NCBI GenBank assembly: GCA_021234155.1
Contig: JAJEKV010000032.1
Coordinates: 6,976,736 to 7,040,735 of the forward strand
Length of the DNA stretch: 64,000 nucleotides
Source: Isoetes taiwanensis
Lineage: Eukaryota; Streptophyta; Lycopodiopsida; Isoetales; Isoetaceae
Reading direction: 5' to 3'
Part shown: one piece after another, positions 1 to 12,399 of the stretch
Layout: the number at the start of each line of letters is the position of its first letter
Position numbering within the stretch: the stretch's first letter is position 1
The notes under the pieces: generated by a model
What the model was told of the DNA's origin: nothing
Databases searched by the model: none
What the model saw: only the letters and a program-made list of their open reading frames with translations
Translations under genes and position numbers: made by a program

Positions 1-544
1 AATCCTTAAGACAGAAATGGACAGACTCCACTAGTAGGCTTCTCCACTGGATGAAGCCAACAATAAGCATCTCCCACATTCCATAGCCCTGTAGGCATTC
101 TAATATTGGGTTCTTTCCAAATCTATTTCTACACTATATTGGAACCATTGAGTAGATAGTCAATTAATTTTAAATGCAATGCGTAGTTACATTTAAGGTG
201 GTTGAGTCACTCTTCCTAGTATCAGTTATACCATAAGCCCATACTGAAAGCACCTATGCTTTGCAGGATGAAGAGGTCGATGTGTTAAAATGCAGCATTA
301 GTAGTTTCTCTTCCTTAGATCTTGATATTCAAAATAAATAAATCCCCTAGAGGTAGCAAGCATTTGTGATTTGCGAGAAGTGTGGAGCATTGGCTCACAC
401 GTGTTGAGCAGATGATAAAGATACACAGTATGAATGGATACATTTCCAGCTAGTGAAAGGGAGCGCCATAAAACATAATGAATGCAACTATAAAGAGTTG
501 GAGTGCCTCTTGGATGTAATATATTCATTGTGAACATGAATACT
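1..544. other. non-genic sequence
   Basis: I see no coding similarity, splice-consistent exon or clear repeat in this AT-rich stretch. Short open frames here look like chance. Confidence 0.5.
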
Positions 545-660
545 CATGGATGGTGTTGCTTCATGGTTATCTCTTAGCCATTATAATTACACTTTGATAT
601 GCTTAGATTTTGGGCATAATGTGGGTTCAAATCCCACATATTCAAAATCGCCTTCCACGC
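545..660 (+). repeat. possible tRNA-derived SINE remnant
   Basis: Around 629-645 there is a tRNA T-arm-like hairpin whose core matches the Pol III B box (GGTTCAAATCC) with paired GTGG/CCAC flanks. No complete tRNA cloverleaf can be drawn. A similar T-arm followed by a similar tail occurs on the minus strand near 43.03-43.11 kb. A short SINE family is a reasonable but weak reading; a chance B box is the alternative. Confidence 0.3.
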
Positions 661-1457
661 CATTCAAAATTGAGAGATATACTCTACCATAAAATGTCGG
701 ACATCAATAATGGATTCAACCTTGTAGTTTTAGAACCAAACAAATGTTTGCACACTTGGGTGTCTCATTTTTTATGTCTCTTTTGTCCCCCATTTTAGTA
801 CTAAAATCAATAAAGGTGGTTGGAAATCTTGGAGGCAATTTCAAATTTAGAAAACAAAAATAGCAATAGAAATTCGAATTCCTTAAATCTTGGAGAACCG
901 GGCTACAATGCGTGCATGTGTTGAGCCCCGATAAAGAAAACTAAAAGATCAACGAAATCATCATTCTTGCTTCTCGTCTTTCGATATGTTCAAGGTTTGA
1001 ATGGAATCAATGGATTGTGTTTCTTTTTCCTATTTGCAAGATTCAATTTGTGAGTTATTAGCGTATTTGAATGCCTTGCCTTATAAATATGAATTGGGCA
1101 TGGAAATAGCATTCCACTGATATGTTTAAGTCCAGTTTTTTGGGTTGCCCCTAAGGGGAAAAACCGTCATCCATGTGGGTTTGTGGCATATTCCAAGTAT
1201 ATATCAGTATATGCTCGAAAACATGACTTTGAAGTGTGATTTAAGCCATTTCACTCTCGGGTCACAGAGGGCAACCCTCCGTGCGCAGCACCTTGTTTCT
1301 CTTTGTTAGACAGGGACCCTATGACACTTGGTCTTTATTTTAAAACTATAGAAGCACATCGCTCTCTAGTTTTAAAAATTTGAACAAAATTTTTTCTGTA
1401 TACATTCGCTCCATGGCCTTCAAGGTCCTAAGTGGGCGTGATCAATTCAATCATCAG
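661..1457. other. non-genic sequence
   Basis: No gene recognised. A short CCCC/GGGG hairpin lies near 1144-1158, with no evidence of function. Confidence 0.45.
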
Positions 1458-1588
<131 letters not shown>

Positions 1589-3860
1589 TTAAACCAGCAT
1601 CAATGCTATACATGGGTGCATAAGGCATTCCATATGTTATTATAAATGCAATTCTAGCAGCAGGAGGGCCATCAACATGGGTAATTGAAATGAAATGTAA
1701 TGCGCTAAAAGAATGTAGTGTATTAGGATTAACATAGAGATCGAGCAGATGAATTTCTTTGTTGCAGAAGACAGTACCTGCACTATTTGTTGATTTAAGG
1801 TATGTGAGCTCAACCTGATCAGAAAACTAATGTGCATCAGCTCTAATTTCAGCTGAATTCAAAAGGAGAGAGAAGTATTGCCGAGGTAGTGGCTGCAACA
1901 TCACAAGTTGGAATAGCAAAAGGCAATTATTATCCAAAGATTTAGACAAGAAGCATCGCATTTTGATCATAAGGACCTTATTATCCCAATTATACAAGAT
2001 GTGGCACTCGACCATCCACAAGTTCTTTGCAATCGCGATCCCCAATTCATAATGTGATAATCGAATAGCGTTTACTTTTTTAATTGCATATTTGAAGGCC
2101 TATGACGATCTGAACATTAGGTTGCTTCTGAAATAACAACTAGGTTAGAAAAATATCAAGATGTTATGAACATTTCGCTAAGATATAAACTAGGTTAAAA
2201 AAAAAAATAAGATGCTAGAATCCTGGCATTATGGTATTATACAACTGGAATAAAAGGCCTTAGGCATTAAATGTTATAGATTAAAAAAAATAATAAAATA
2301 TTACCTAGCAAAATGGAGAACCATTTTCAATTTGTCTTGGCTAAATCTAAGGCCTATTAGTTTGACCAAGGTAGTATAATGTGCACCTTACTTCGTCCAT
2401 ATCTGCTCAATATGAAATTTATGAAGTCTATCATTGAACTCCTTCCCCGCATTACATCATATAGAACACATCATCGTATGGAATTTATAGAAGTTATATA
2501 TCCAAATTGCATCTATAATATCACCATGCTGCAAACGCAATCTAACTACAAGATAGTAGAATGGGTCACAATTATGTTATTCTCATTCTACATATAACCA
2601 TTCGGTGGATATTGACTTGAATTAAAAAGAAAAATGAAGCAAAAATAGTTTGATAGTGAGAAAACCATGTGATGAAGTAGAAAGAGTTCGATACAGGGAA
2701 GACCATGGTCATGACAAACATTGCGTCCTCTATCCTACAAGCATTATAGTGCAACTAGAATGAGCATTCAACTCCCGCATGTTCAAGCATGTATTTTGCA
2801 CCATTAGAACTACACAAATCCATTTTTAACAAAGATCCTTCAGTTTGGTAAAAGCAATGACAAAAAATGTCGTCCCAATAATACAAAAATCTATGCTAAT
2901 CGTGTGAAATGCATCCTAGAATTTGTTAATTCATTATGATCAGGCTTGTGATGTGCATTTGCAAGCAATATTAAGCCCAACATTAAATGCAATGCAGTCA
3001 TGCAACCTTATTTGTTGCATGATTATTCGAATTAAGAGATCTATGTGGATCTTATAATCATGTCACAAGATGTCCAGAGCCGATTTTTGGCACAACTTGA
3101 TGTGATAGGGAGGCTCTAGCTTGAATTGGTACGTAATGCTTTGTCATAAACCATCCAACCCCATATAACCATCAGTAACACAAAGTGTTAGTTCACTAGT
3201 GAATATACGATTTCAAACATCACGTGGATCTCATAAACATTTCTGTTACATGAAAATAACTTGCTAGTTGTGAAAATCTTAAAACTTTTTGAGAATTGCG
3301 GAATTGTCACCATTTTTGGATTGCACAAACTTTCAAACCAGTAAGTGAATTGGTGATGACAAATTGCCGCCGCGGTAAATTTCTTGTATATGTAAAGATT
3401 ACTACTTTAATCAATCCAACCATACCCCAATACCCCAAAAAACAGAGTATTTGACTCAAATGGCAATAATGTTTTTGTGATCGATAAAATAAAAAAGCGC
3501 CCTTCATGAAACTTGCAGATGTGAGGCCTACCCAGTAGCAATAGATTCATTTAAAGCAGAGTTGGAATCTTCAAGTTACAATGTTTTAAAAAACATTTTA
3601 AAAAGCAACTCAAATGAGGATAACCTGTGAATTAGTTCCAATTTAGATGAGCTTGATCATGATAGAAAGATCTTATCTTAATTTATAATGTTTGAGAAGA
3701 TGACTTTTGAATTTGAAAAACTATATTACCATAGTTATAAAAGCGCTATGCATTTCTTGGAATATTTGCAAACTTGACAGATATATTTAGAAATTTTCCC
3801 TTTAATCAATCAAGCTAAATAGTGTTATAGGTGCAATGCGTGATCTGTGACCGTGTCATC
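1589..3860. other. non-genic, AT-rich sequence
   Basis: Read on both strands I find no domain motif, spliced gene structure, terminal repeat or RNA gene. Homopolymer A runs near 2200 and 2285 are unremarkable. Confidence 0.45.
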
Positions 3861-3990
3861 CCCCAAACAACCCTTTAGGGCGGGAGGGGTTTTTTAATCC
3901 GAACAGTAAAGCGCTTGCTGCGCGTCCTGTTTGGGTCCATAGGTCAATTGGTCTCCGTGGACGATAAAAATCCTATTCTATTCTATTATT
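3861..3990 (+). repeat. short interspersed repeat with a degenerate copy of the multi-hairpin core
   Basis: Positions 3870-3900 resemble the inner part of the structured core seen at 39.0, 41.6 and 45.2 kb: ACCC, an AGGGCGGG block, then T-rich sequence to AATCC. The outer stem is not recognisable. The following sequence ends in a TATTCT-type short tandem run near 3970-3990, as SINE tails often do; an analogous end in (TATC)n is at 11.27 kb. This is a degraded relative at best. Confidence 0.35.
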
Positions 3991-4027
3991 ATTAAATGAG
4001 TAGGATTATCAACGTAAAATAGTCCCC

Positions 4028-4162
4028 CTAAGTTAGGTATAAAAAAACACTTCCACCTTAAAAAGGTTTATTCTAAGTTAGGTATAAAAAAACACTTCCA
4101 CCTTAAAAAGGTTTATTCTAAGTTAGGTATAAAAAAACACTTACACCTTAAAAAGGTTTATT
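4028..4162. repeat. tandem repeat, 3 x 45 bp
   Basis: Three almost identical 45-bp units start at 4028, 4073 and 4118. Each contains an A7 run and a short TTAAAAAGG box. The third unit has a single C-to-A change. Such identity points to recent local duplication. It lies just downstream of the acyl-activating enzyme gene's 3' end, with no sign of function. Confidence 0.95.
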
Positions 4163-4468
4163 CATGGCATCAACAGCATGATTGGCTAATTTGATGCACA
4201 CCACTGCAAATTTCACTCCCAAACTCTTTGTGATGGTTTGAAGAATTCCAATGTAGGACCTTTTAAAGCTTTAGTTCGGATTCCCTCGTCTCAAAAAGGG
4301 CTTAGCTAGAAGCAAGTGGAGCATGACATTGCCAAAAAAGTTTGCAGTGTTCTAGTCAGACACCTTTTGTTTTATGGTTTTTTTAATTCTGTTTTTGTTG
4401 ATATGTTGAATTGATCTCAAAATTATATGCAGAGATATTTTACTCTCCGTTAGTATTATGTCATGACT

Positions 4469-6402
4469 TCACAATCTGCTTTTTAAATTGACATTGAAGT
4501 CATATGGAAGGGGCCCAAGCTCCTTGACTTTAGATCTCAAAAGATGCTTTTGGACTTTCCCAGTGGCAGATCTGGCCAAAGGACCAAAGATAACAGTTCG
4601 GGGAACCATGAAACGAGGCAAATTTTCTCTGCAATATCTGATAACATCCTCTTCACTCAGATGAACTCCCTTCTTCAAAGCAACAAAAGCACATGGTGAT
4701 TCTCCCCACTTCTCATCTGGCCTTGCAACTACTGACGCCTCTAAAATCAAGGGATGTTTGTAAAGAATACTCTCAACTTCCAAGCTGCTGATGTTTTCCC
4801 CTCCTGAAATGATAATGTCTTTGGCGCGGTCTTTAATCTCAATATAACCATCTGGATGTTTCACTGCCAAGTCTCCAGAGTGGAACCATCCTCCTTTAAA
4901 AGCTTCCTTGCATGCTTGTGGATTCTTGAAATAGCCCTTCATAACCATGTTCCCTTTCATCACTACTTCCCCTATAGTTTTTCCATCTGAGGGGACAGGA
5001 ACCATGGTTTCTAAATCCACAACGTCAAGATCTTCTAGTGCTAAATACTTGACACCTTGTCTAGATTTTAAGTTCGCACGTTGATCTGCAGATAAGGAGT
5101 CCCACTGGGGTTTCCAAGCACAATAGGTTGATGGACCATATGTTTCTGAGAGACCATATGTGTGTGTTACACAAAAACCTTGCTCTTCTACCTTGGCCAA
5201 GAGCTTGGCAGGTGGAGGCGCTCCAGCAGTCATGACTTGCACTTCTTTTATAGGCAATTTTTCAGACTCTTCAGCATGCATGATAGTGTTCAAAACTGCA
5301 GGTGCTGCACAAAGGTGTGTAACACCATGCTTTGAAATTGCTGAATATATACCCTTTGCAGTCACCTGTGGCCAGTTGATCAATCCCTAAAAGTATTAGG
5401 ATACAGAAGCAGAAAAGACAAGAACAAAGGCAAAGCTTACCTGACGAAGGCAAACATTTGTGCCCCCTATAGCTGCCACAGCCCAAGCAAAGCACCACCC
5501 ATCTACATGAAAGAGGGGAAGTGTCCAAAGATACACAAGTCCATGCTTCATTTCCCATGCAACTATGTTACTTAAAGCTGACAGATAAGCACCTCTATGG
5601 CTTAGAGCAACCCCTTTAGGACTTGCAGTTGTAACACAATGATATGGTATCCCATTCATTTGCAGGCCACTTTGATCTATACTCTGGATCCCCTCTGAGC
5701 AAGAAATCCTCATAAATCAAGGCTCCTTCTCTACGCTCAAGATTATGTTTTGGATCTGGTACTACCACATTCAGGGGTGAATATGAGACAGAATTCTCCT
5801 TGGCACAAATTGAGATGGCTTCTGAGACCAAAGGAACATATTCTTGATCCACTATTATGGCCCTGGCTTCTGAATGATGTAAAAGCACTGCCACTGTTCG
5901 AGCATCCAAGCGTACATTTATGCAATTTAATATTGCTCCTGCCATTGGCACCCCAAAATGAACTTCATACATTGCTGGTATATTTGGTGCAAGCACAGCT
6001 ACCTGCACAGGTTAAACATTCATTCCATATACGTTGTCAATGTTTAATAAACCTCCTTAATAATCCACACTAAACATTAACAAATATGAAGCCAGAAAGT
6101 TACTTATTGACGAGCACAAAAGTTGCTCTAGATTGATTGTTCTAAGCCAAAGACTTTTAACGTGCGTGGTAAAATCTGGACTAAGGAAGGAAAAAACTTA
6201 CAACGTCGCCTGGAGAAATGCCACTGAGAGAGAGAGCGGATGCAAGACGGCGGCATCGATGGAGAAGCTGCGACCAAGTATAGGAAATGGAGCCGTAGAT
6301 AATGGCGTTGCGTTCTGGAAATATGGCCGCTGCACGATCCAGCCAGTGAACGGGCGAGAGAGGAACGAAATTAGCCTCCGTCTGAGCGAGCTCGTTAGCC
6401 AT
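4469..6402 (-). CDS. acyl-activating enzyme, AAE1-type AMP-dependent acyl-CoA synthetase (probably frameshifted)
   Basis: Enzymes of this family adenylate a carboxylic acid with ATP and transfer it to CoA. Three exons fit GT/AG splicing on the minus strand: 6402-6202, 6002-5441 and 5365-4469. The encoded length of about 556 residues equals my recollection of plant AAE1. Visible landmarks are the start MANELAQTEANFVPLSPVHW, SPKGVALSHRGAYL, YGLSETYGPS, the GDLAVKHPDGYIEIKDRAKD block, IISGGENISS and the A10 lysine region TGKVQK. The C-terminus is SRL, a PTS1 peroxisomal signal. An upstream in-frame ATG (6429) exists, but MANEL matches homologues better. The P-loop signature is broken near 5620-5630: the residues expected as YTSGTT are missing, and exon 2 is 11 nt short of an in-frame length. 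Unless this is an assembly error, the gene is inactive or encodes a protein truncated early in the AMP-binding domain. Confidence 0.85.
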
Positions 6403-6429
6403 GCTCTCGTCCTCCCTCTGTTCTCTCAA

Positions 6430-8245
6430 CCAGTCCCTCGCCTTTCTCGCCAGTAAGGTCTGTTATGTGCGCCCAAGTCAGGGGCGTTTTTAGTGGCCAG
6501 GTCCACTGTATGCCAATTTGGATAATTTCTTAAAGGATTTTTAAGGTGTCACGGAAAAATTCTTGCTATGAGCAAAAGCTACAGGGTTTTTTTTTTAGCA
6601 CGCCAGCCTAACCAAGCGTGCAACCCTCCTTGCAATTCTAGCCTATCCACGTAGCACCTCCACCTCATCAAAGACTGATGTGGCATTACATTTTGCCATT
6701 AGATTCTTTTTTTTCAAGATCTACGGCGAAGAAAATTAGATAAGTCCAAAAAATAATACGGAGATGCCATTCGTCGCAATTCCTCGTTATCGTTATTGTG
6801 GGCTGTTAAACTGCTAGATTGCTTTGGATTTCTTGCCTGCTTTCAGGCTATGTTGACCTTGCTATCCTTCCCTGTAGATTTGTGTGTAGCTCTAAAGATG
6901 CTCTAGCATGGGCTATTCAATTCCAGAGCAATTTGCTTCGCCCGCTCACTATTTCCTCATCGTGGCACCTATTTCTTTGCTTCCCTGCCGCAAGCATGCA
7001 TTGCAAATCCATGGCGAAGATTTTATAGAAGGAGGTCTTGGCTTTGTTGCCCCTTCACAGCTTTCTTATCGTTTCTAGGGTAGCAAATGGCGGGGATCTT
7101 GCAAAATCTTTTCCTTGTTCTGTGCAGTGTGATTTTTGCCAAAGAATCTTATAGATTCATATGTTCCAGCGAGTTTAGAGACCGATTTCGTAGATCTTTA
7201 ACATATCTTCTATTAATTTTTCCCTTACATTGCAGCCACCTCTGAATCCTTGCTCTATAGAACCCTAGATTTATTTGGTTTGGACCTCCACGCCATGAGA
7301 TATTGGTTGATTGAAGGAAATGCGAGGATGGGATCCTTGTCTTGATAAAAAATTCTGGTACAAGTATTTTCTTTGCAACACGATCTTTGTGCAAGTCTAA
7401 AATTTTGGCAAAGTGTACTTCTTCCAATATTTTCTCTGCGTTTTCTTTCTCATTTGACTATCTCGATCTCCAGTTTTTCATCTTCAACGCATTTCCATCT
7501 CATCTTGCTAAATTTTGGGGCGATCTTTGCATGCATGTCGCTTCTCTTGGCTTTTGTAGCGAAGCCATCTTTACGATTCAAAGCATATGGGCCTTTGGAT
7601 ATTGGAGATCCCTCCCTTCGAACTTTTCGTCTTTGCTGTAAAAGCCTAGTTGAAGTCTTCCATTAGAGGTACTTGGAATCTAATATATTTGCAACTCTTG
7701 TAGATCCGATTTGGTTGGTTGAAGCAAGATGTTTCTCGTTTTTAGGTAAAAACGTTGCCAAGAATAGCGACAAGTATAGACAATGGCTTAAACATGCCCA
7801 CCAATTTTTATTCGGTTTTCATCATTACCTTTCGAATATGATTTGTAGGAAGTCTAAGCTTGAGCTCTCTAACATTGTTTCGTCGGTGCGGCTTAAGTTA
7901 TAAGATGTTACGTTTTGGTAGAACAGAAATATTGTATTAGGTTGAGACTATTCTTATTTTGGCCAATGCTATTGTTGTCATGCCATATTTAACCTAGCTA
8001 TAATGTACTTAATTTATTTACGTGATCTATGTGTCTTTGAATTTGAAGCTTGATTCTTTGAGTATAGCTAAGCTAGGGAAGACTTGTGAAGAAGCCCTGT
8101 AATAGTTATCAATTGTACTCTTTGGAAAGCACATTGCAATGGAGTTATTCATAATAGAAACTCCAAAGATCGGCACCCATAACAAGCTCTCTTATGAATT
8201 TTTGCTTTATCGTCATTCAACTAGCTTTATTTATCGATTTGATGC
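6430..8245. other. non-genic sequence
   Basis: This holds the upstream region of the acyl-activating enzyme and low-complexity pyrimidine-rich DNA. Open frames at 7.3-7.9 kb have no recognisable motif, biased composition and mutual overlap, so I do not call them. Confidence 0.4.
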
Positions 8246-8890
8246 ATGATTTATTTTAGTTCGACTCTAGCAAAGATTACGAAGGATGTTGTGCCTTACA
8301 CCGCAAAACCAAATTATGATCAATCTCGGGGTCCCTCTCGTTTGCCGCCTTTAAATCCCCTCAAATTCCGGTTATTCAAGCAAGTGTGTCTTCATACTTC
8401 AAGCCATTCTAAAGTGGTCCAAGCTATTGTTGACACTTGTGAAAATTGGGGCATTTTTCAGGTAAAATATGAGCCTTTAGTGAAATGTGGCACATCAGTC
8501 TCATCACATTTATGTGTTGCAGGCTGTTAATCATGGCATACCCAGATCTGTTTTAGAAGGAATGATGCAGGCATTACAGCAATTCTTTGATTTGCCTTTT
8601 GAAGAGAAATTCTACTATGGAAAGTCAATCTTAGAATGACGAAATCACCTGAAACATCCTCTTGTGCCAAATCTTGTAGAGTTCTTGCCTCACAAGCCAA
8701 CCTGTTACAAGTAATCCTTTCCATTCTTAATTCTGCCTGCACTTGTGCTCACATTTTGTAGCTTTTAAATTATCAGGAATGTTGCCTTACAGTACGCGGA
8801 TCACTTAAACAAATTTTCATCCTCTCTACTAGCTGCTATTTCTGAAAACTTGAAGCTTTGAGTCAAGTTATCCTTGAAGCTATGAAGCAT
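8246..8890 (+). pseudogene. 2-oxoglutarate/Fe(II)-dependent dioxygenase fragment (N-terminal DIOX_N region)
   Basis: The reading VVQAIVDTCENWGIFQ (to about 8462) continues after a plausible 60-nt GT/AG intron into VNHGIP and then FFDLPFEEKFYYG (about 8522-8625). This is the typical order of the DIOX_N domain of plant 2OG oxygenases. Further on, 8785-8865 encodes YADHLNKFSSSLLAAISENL, which resembles the helix before the catalytic jelly roll. The frame is broken between these blocks, and no HxD...H iron-binding part follows. It is therefore a decayed and truncated copy. The substrate class (gibberellin, flavonoid or other) cannot be read from what remains. Confidence 0.72.
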
Positions 8891-8923
8891 AGCATTTTCA
8901 AGTTCCTAAGCTATGGAGCTGAA

Positions 8924-8988
8924 CATGAAATATTGGTTGACGTCCTTCCAGTTCTACATGAAATATTGGTTGACGTCCTTCCAGTTCT
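8924..8988. repeat. 33-bp direct duplication
   Basis: Two perfect adjacent 33-bp copies, directly after the dioxygenase remnant. In frame they would duplicate 11 residues, but the surrounding frame is not convincingly coding. Confidence 0.9.
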
Positions 8989-9236
8989 GTTGATTGCATG
9001 TCTCTATATTCATTATGCTCTTTTTGAATTTGTGTACTTATTCATGTTGAATTGTATATTGCATGGAAAAGGACCCAAATATCAGTGGTGTGCAGTTTTG
9101 CCTTGTACATGTGAGAAATCAATTGTATGTATAGTGCGCTTAGGAGTGTTGTATAGAAAGCTGCTCAAAGTTTTGTAACCATACACCCACATACAATATA
9201 AGTATTTGCTGTGCAACAATCGTTATACTAGGACTA

Positions 9237-9366
9237 TAGCCAAATATAAATGATCATTGTATGTTTTTGAATCATGCTGCTAGATGTGTATGCTGTGGTG
9301 TTGACAAATATAGCCAAATCTAAATGCTCGTTGTCTGTTTTTGAATCATGCTGTTACATGTGTATG
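9237..9366. repeat. diverged 75-bp tandem duplication
   Basis: Two units starting near 9237 and 9312 share most positions over about 58 bp, separated by a spacer to give a 75-bp period. Confidence 0.8.
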
Positions 9367-10482
9367 CAGTTTTTTTTGACAAGTTTATACAATCTTTTTT
9401 TAAGCCAGAGAAAAGTAATGGTTAAGGCTAAGATTTGTGGTGTTGTATGAGAAAAGGAAATCATACAAAGCTGATGCTGGCATTGTTGACAAGGCCAATA
9501 TGTTGCTAAATGTACGTGTAAAAGATTATTTTCCAAGTTTTCCTGTGTTTTGACTTTATGTCACCTGTACGTCATGTTGTGCGCATATCAATAGATATGT
9601 CATTCTCCGGTGGGAGGGGTCTCTTAATTGGCTTGTGCTGCTACAAAGATGTCTCTTACTATACACAGGCCAAGGCATTTGAAGTTGTCTATTCTTGACT
9701 TGGCTTTAAGCTTATCTCATATGTCTGATCCTTACTATCTTACTTTCATCACTACTACCATCATCATCATTATATTATTATTATAAAATAAAAAGGTGTA
9801 TTATCTCTGAGGGCTCGTATTTGCCACGTGCAAGATCATAGCAAAATGTCAACATCATCACTGTCATAACTATCACAGAAATCTTTTCAATTGTTTTCTC
9901 TTATTATGAAATTGTGGCCATTGATTGGCATAATATTCTCACATCTGCACAATCTATGATGGGTCAAACGCCCTTTTCCATGTCAGCATATGATTTTCAA
10001 ACTATTGCAATAGGTCAAAATGAAATATATAAGCATAATCTAGTTAAGACCAAATAACAACATTAGCTTCCTAAGAGGATTTGAAACGCTTGCCAAAGTA
10101 GGTAGCACCATAAACCTTGAAATCAAAGTTTGCCACTACATATAAGGCATGCTTATGATTACGCAAAATAAGCCACACATAATGAACCAATTAGCTCTAT
10201 TTATCTACTCGATTTATTCTTTCTTCTACTAGAAATGCTTGTTCATATCAACGCGACCCGTACTTCCCATATCGGCACTGGTACCTTAAATGGAGGGGCA
10301 TCATCTAAACTATCCAAACAACATATGCTACTTCGTAAACAATAAATTTCAATACAATTTTGCCCAAATACAAAGATAATTCAATGATCTTTTGCTATCC
10401 AATTACCTTGCCCTAATTTTCCTACGCCTTTATTTTCTATGACCTCTGGCGTGCCTTTTTGCTTTTTTTTTTTTTTTTTTAT
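9367..10482. other. non-genic sequence
   Basis: No gene recognised. It ends in a 20-T run (about 10463-10482), which could be the poly(A) of a minus-strand retroposon but has no other support. Confidence 0.4.
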
Positions 10483-10483
10483 A

Positions 10484-10814
10484 CAGGAATGGCATTTTAG
10501 GATTGAATGTTAGGCGGAGGCAGGAATGACTTCCTCAAATCGGCAGCGATGACTCTCCGGAATGCATCCTAAAATGCCATTCTTGAAACATGGAGGAGGT
10601 TAAGCAACATTCTATGGAGATGAGAATAGTCGGAATGGAAAGTAGATTGCTAGAATGTATGGTAAAGATTTCAGAATGTAGTAAAATCAGTGGATGCAGG
10701 TAAAACCATCAGAAGCAGCATTGTAGCACAGGGATGAAATTTTTTGTCGACATCCAGGGAAAGAAAAGTGTCTATGTGGCGCCATGGATCAGCCGAAGAA
10801 TGTTGCTTAACCTG
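10484..10814. mobile_element. candidate MITE-like inverted-repeat elements
   Basis: There are two nested or adjacent inverted-repeat pairs. An outer pair at 10597-10613 and 10798-10814 shows GGTTAAGCAACATTCT and its reverse complement and bounds about 218 bp. Just left of it, 10484-10503 and 10563-10583 form another inverted pair around an AATGGCATTTTAGGAT core. The sizes and lack of coding potential fit MITEs. I cannot establish target-site duplications. Confidence 0.5.
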
Positions 10815-11269
10815 CCTTTATGTAAACAATCATCCGAAAGTACATTTTCTTTAAGAAAAAATGACTTAGAAACAAGATTCAGATTTCAGAAGCCGCGAGT
10901 GTAATTTTTTTCAAAAGAGAAACGAGTTTTAAATGAAGCAACAAAGGCTAGCGTAGTTTCGATTTGTAACTCCTTCTACAATCATCTTTACCAAAGATTG
11001 GAGTAAAAGAACGAGGATTTGCTCCCGATTTTATTTAAAAGATGAAGACAATTGAATGGAACATAGAATGCACATTTGCCTCTCTAATACTACTCCAAAA
11101 ACATATTCAAAAAATATAATCAAGACAAGAAATTGGATATAGAAGAGATGCACCCCAATCCCTGCCAAAGAACCACAGAGCCTTTCCTCCTTCCTATCTT
11201 GTGTTCAAGTCTCTGGGGGTCCGTCATATGTCCTCATGGACGCTGCCAATGTGGCATGACGTAAAAATA

Positions 11270-11320
<51 letters not shown>

Positions 11321-12399
11321 CTTCCTCTTCCACGAAATGTGGAAACTAACCAAAGGAGGAAAAATATAGAATAAATATTGGCATTATTGCGGAGCAAAGG
11401 AGCCGAAATTGATGGAGCAGAGAGAAGGCTAGGGCAAGAAATAAATGGAAAAGCGTTTTGCCAAATACCCAAACCTAACCTAAATATAATGTAATAGAAC
11501 CCTTAAAATTTTATTTTCCTGATGTATAATGATGAAACTAGAAAATATTCTTTTATTTCAATAGATGCCGATAATATCTCTTTATCTTTCTTTTCTTCAA
11601 TGGAACCACTTTCCGCTAAAATTTTAGACAATTGGAAATTTTAAATTCCAACCAGTAGTTTGCAAGGGTTCCTAGGAATTCCATGAAGACACCCGACCTG
11701 ATTCTATTGGCATATCGGCACCATCGAAGTAGGTGACCTGCACATAGGCGAGCCAGAAACACAGGGAATATAGAAGCTAAATATCGCTAAGGTGTGGAAT
11801 TTTTTAACAAATAATTTGTCATGAAAGTTCCTTAGGCTTCAAGATGTTTTTTTCAAACACCAAATAGGATCGAATAAAGTCTCTAGAACATTACAGATCT
11901 TCAATGCCAGTAGAATTGAAATCAAAATCCATATTAAAAAATCTGCTTTCATGAAATTACAAATTCCAAATCATCGAATTCAGACAAACAAAATAGAAAT
12001 TTGGGAATTCACCTTTGAAAATTGCAACTCCTAATTGTGTGTGTCGATTTCATTTAAGAAGTAGGTGCAGCTTTGTCTATGACCGATGGCACATAGTATG
12101 ACGGTCAAAGGTGCCCAGAAGCTCCTCCTTTAGAATGCATCATCGGTTTTTGGGCCATGTAAATAGCAAGGACAAGCCGGAAGCTCCATGGAAACAGAAA
12201 AAATGACGCCCTAACTTGGAAGTGAAAGGCGAGGGCAAAGAGTTGGTCTGAAGGTGGTGGCATGGGATGAGGAATGGTATTCAAGTAGGTATAGTCAGCA
12301 TTTTATTTGTATTTGTTAGCAAATGAGCTCTTTCTTTACAATGATATAGAAGCACCTCTAGCATTACTACACTTCTATTTGGCATCATGTTATAAACTT
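10815..12399. other. non-genic sequence with (TATC)n microsatellite
   Basis: A (TATC)n run of about 13 copies lies at 11267-11320. The sequence before it (11190-11266) may be a short retroposon tail, since a similar arrangement occurs near 3.95 kb. No gene seen otherwise. Confidence 0.5.

Noticed and set aside
545-660. Functional tRNA gene
   Set aside because: Only a T-arm-like B box is present. Acceptor, D and anticodon arms do not form.
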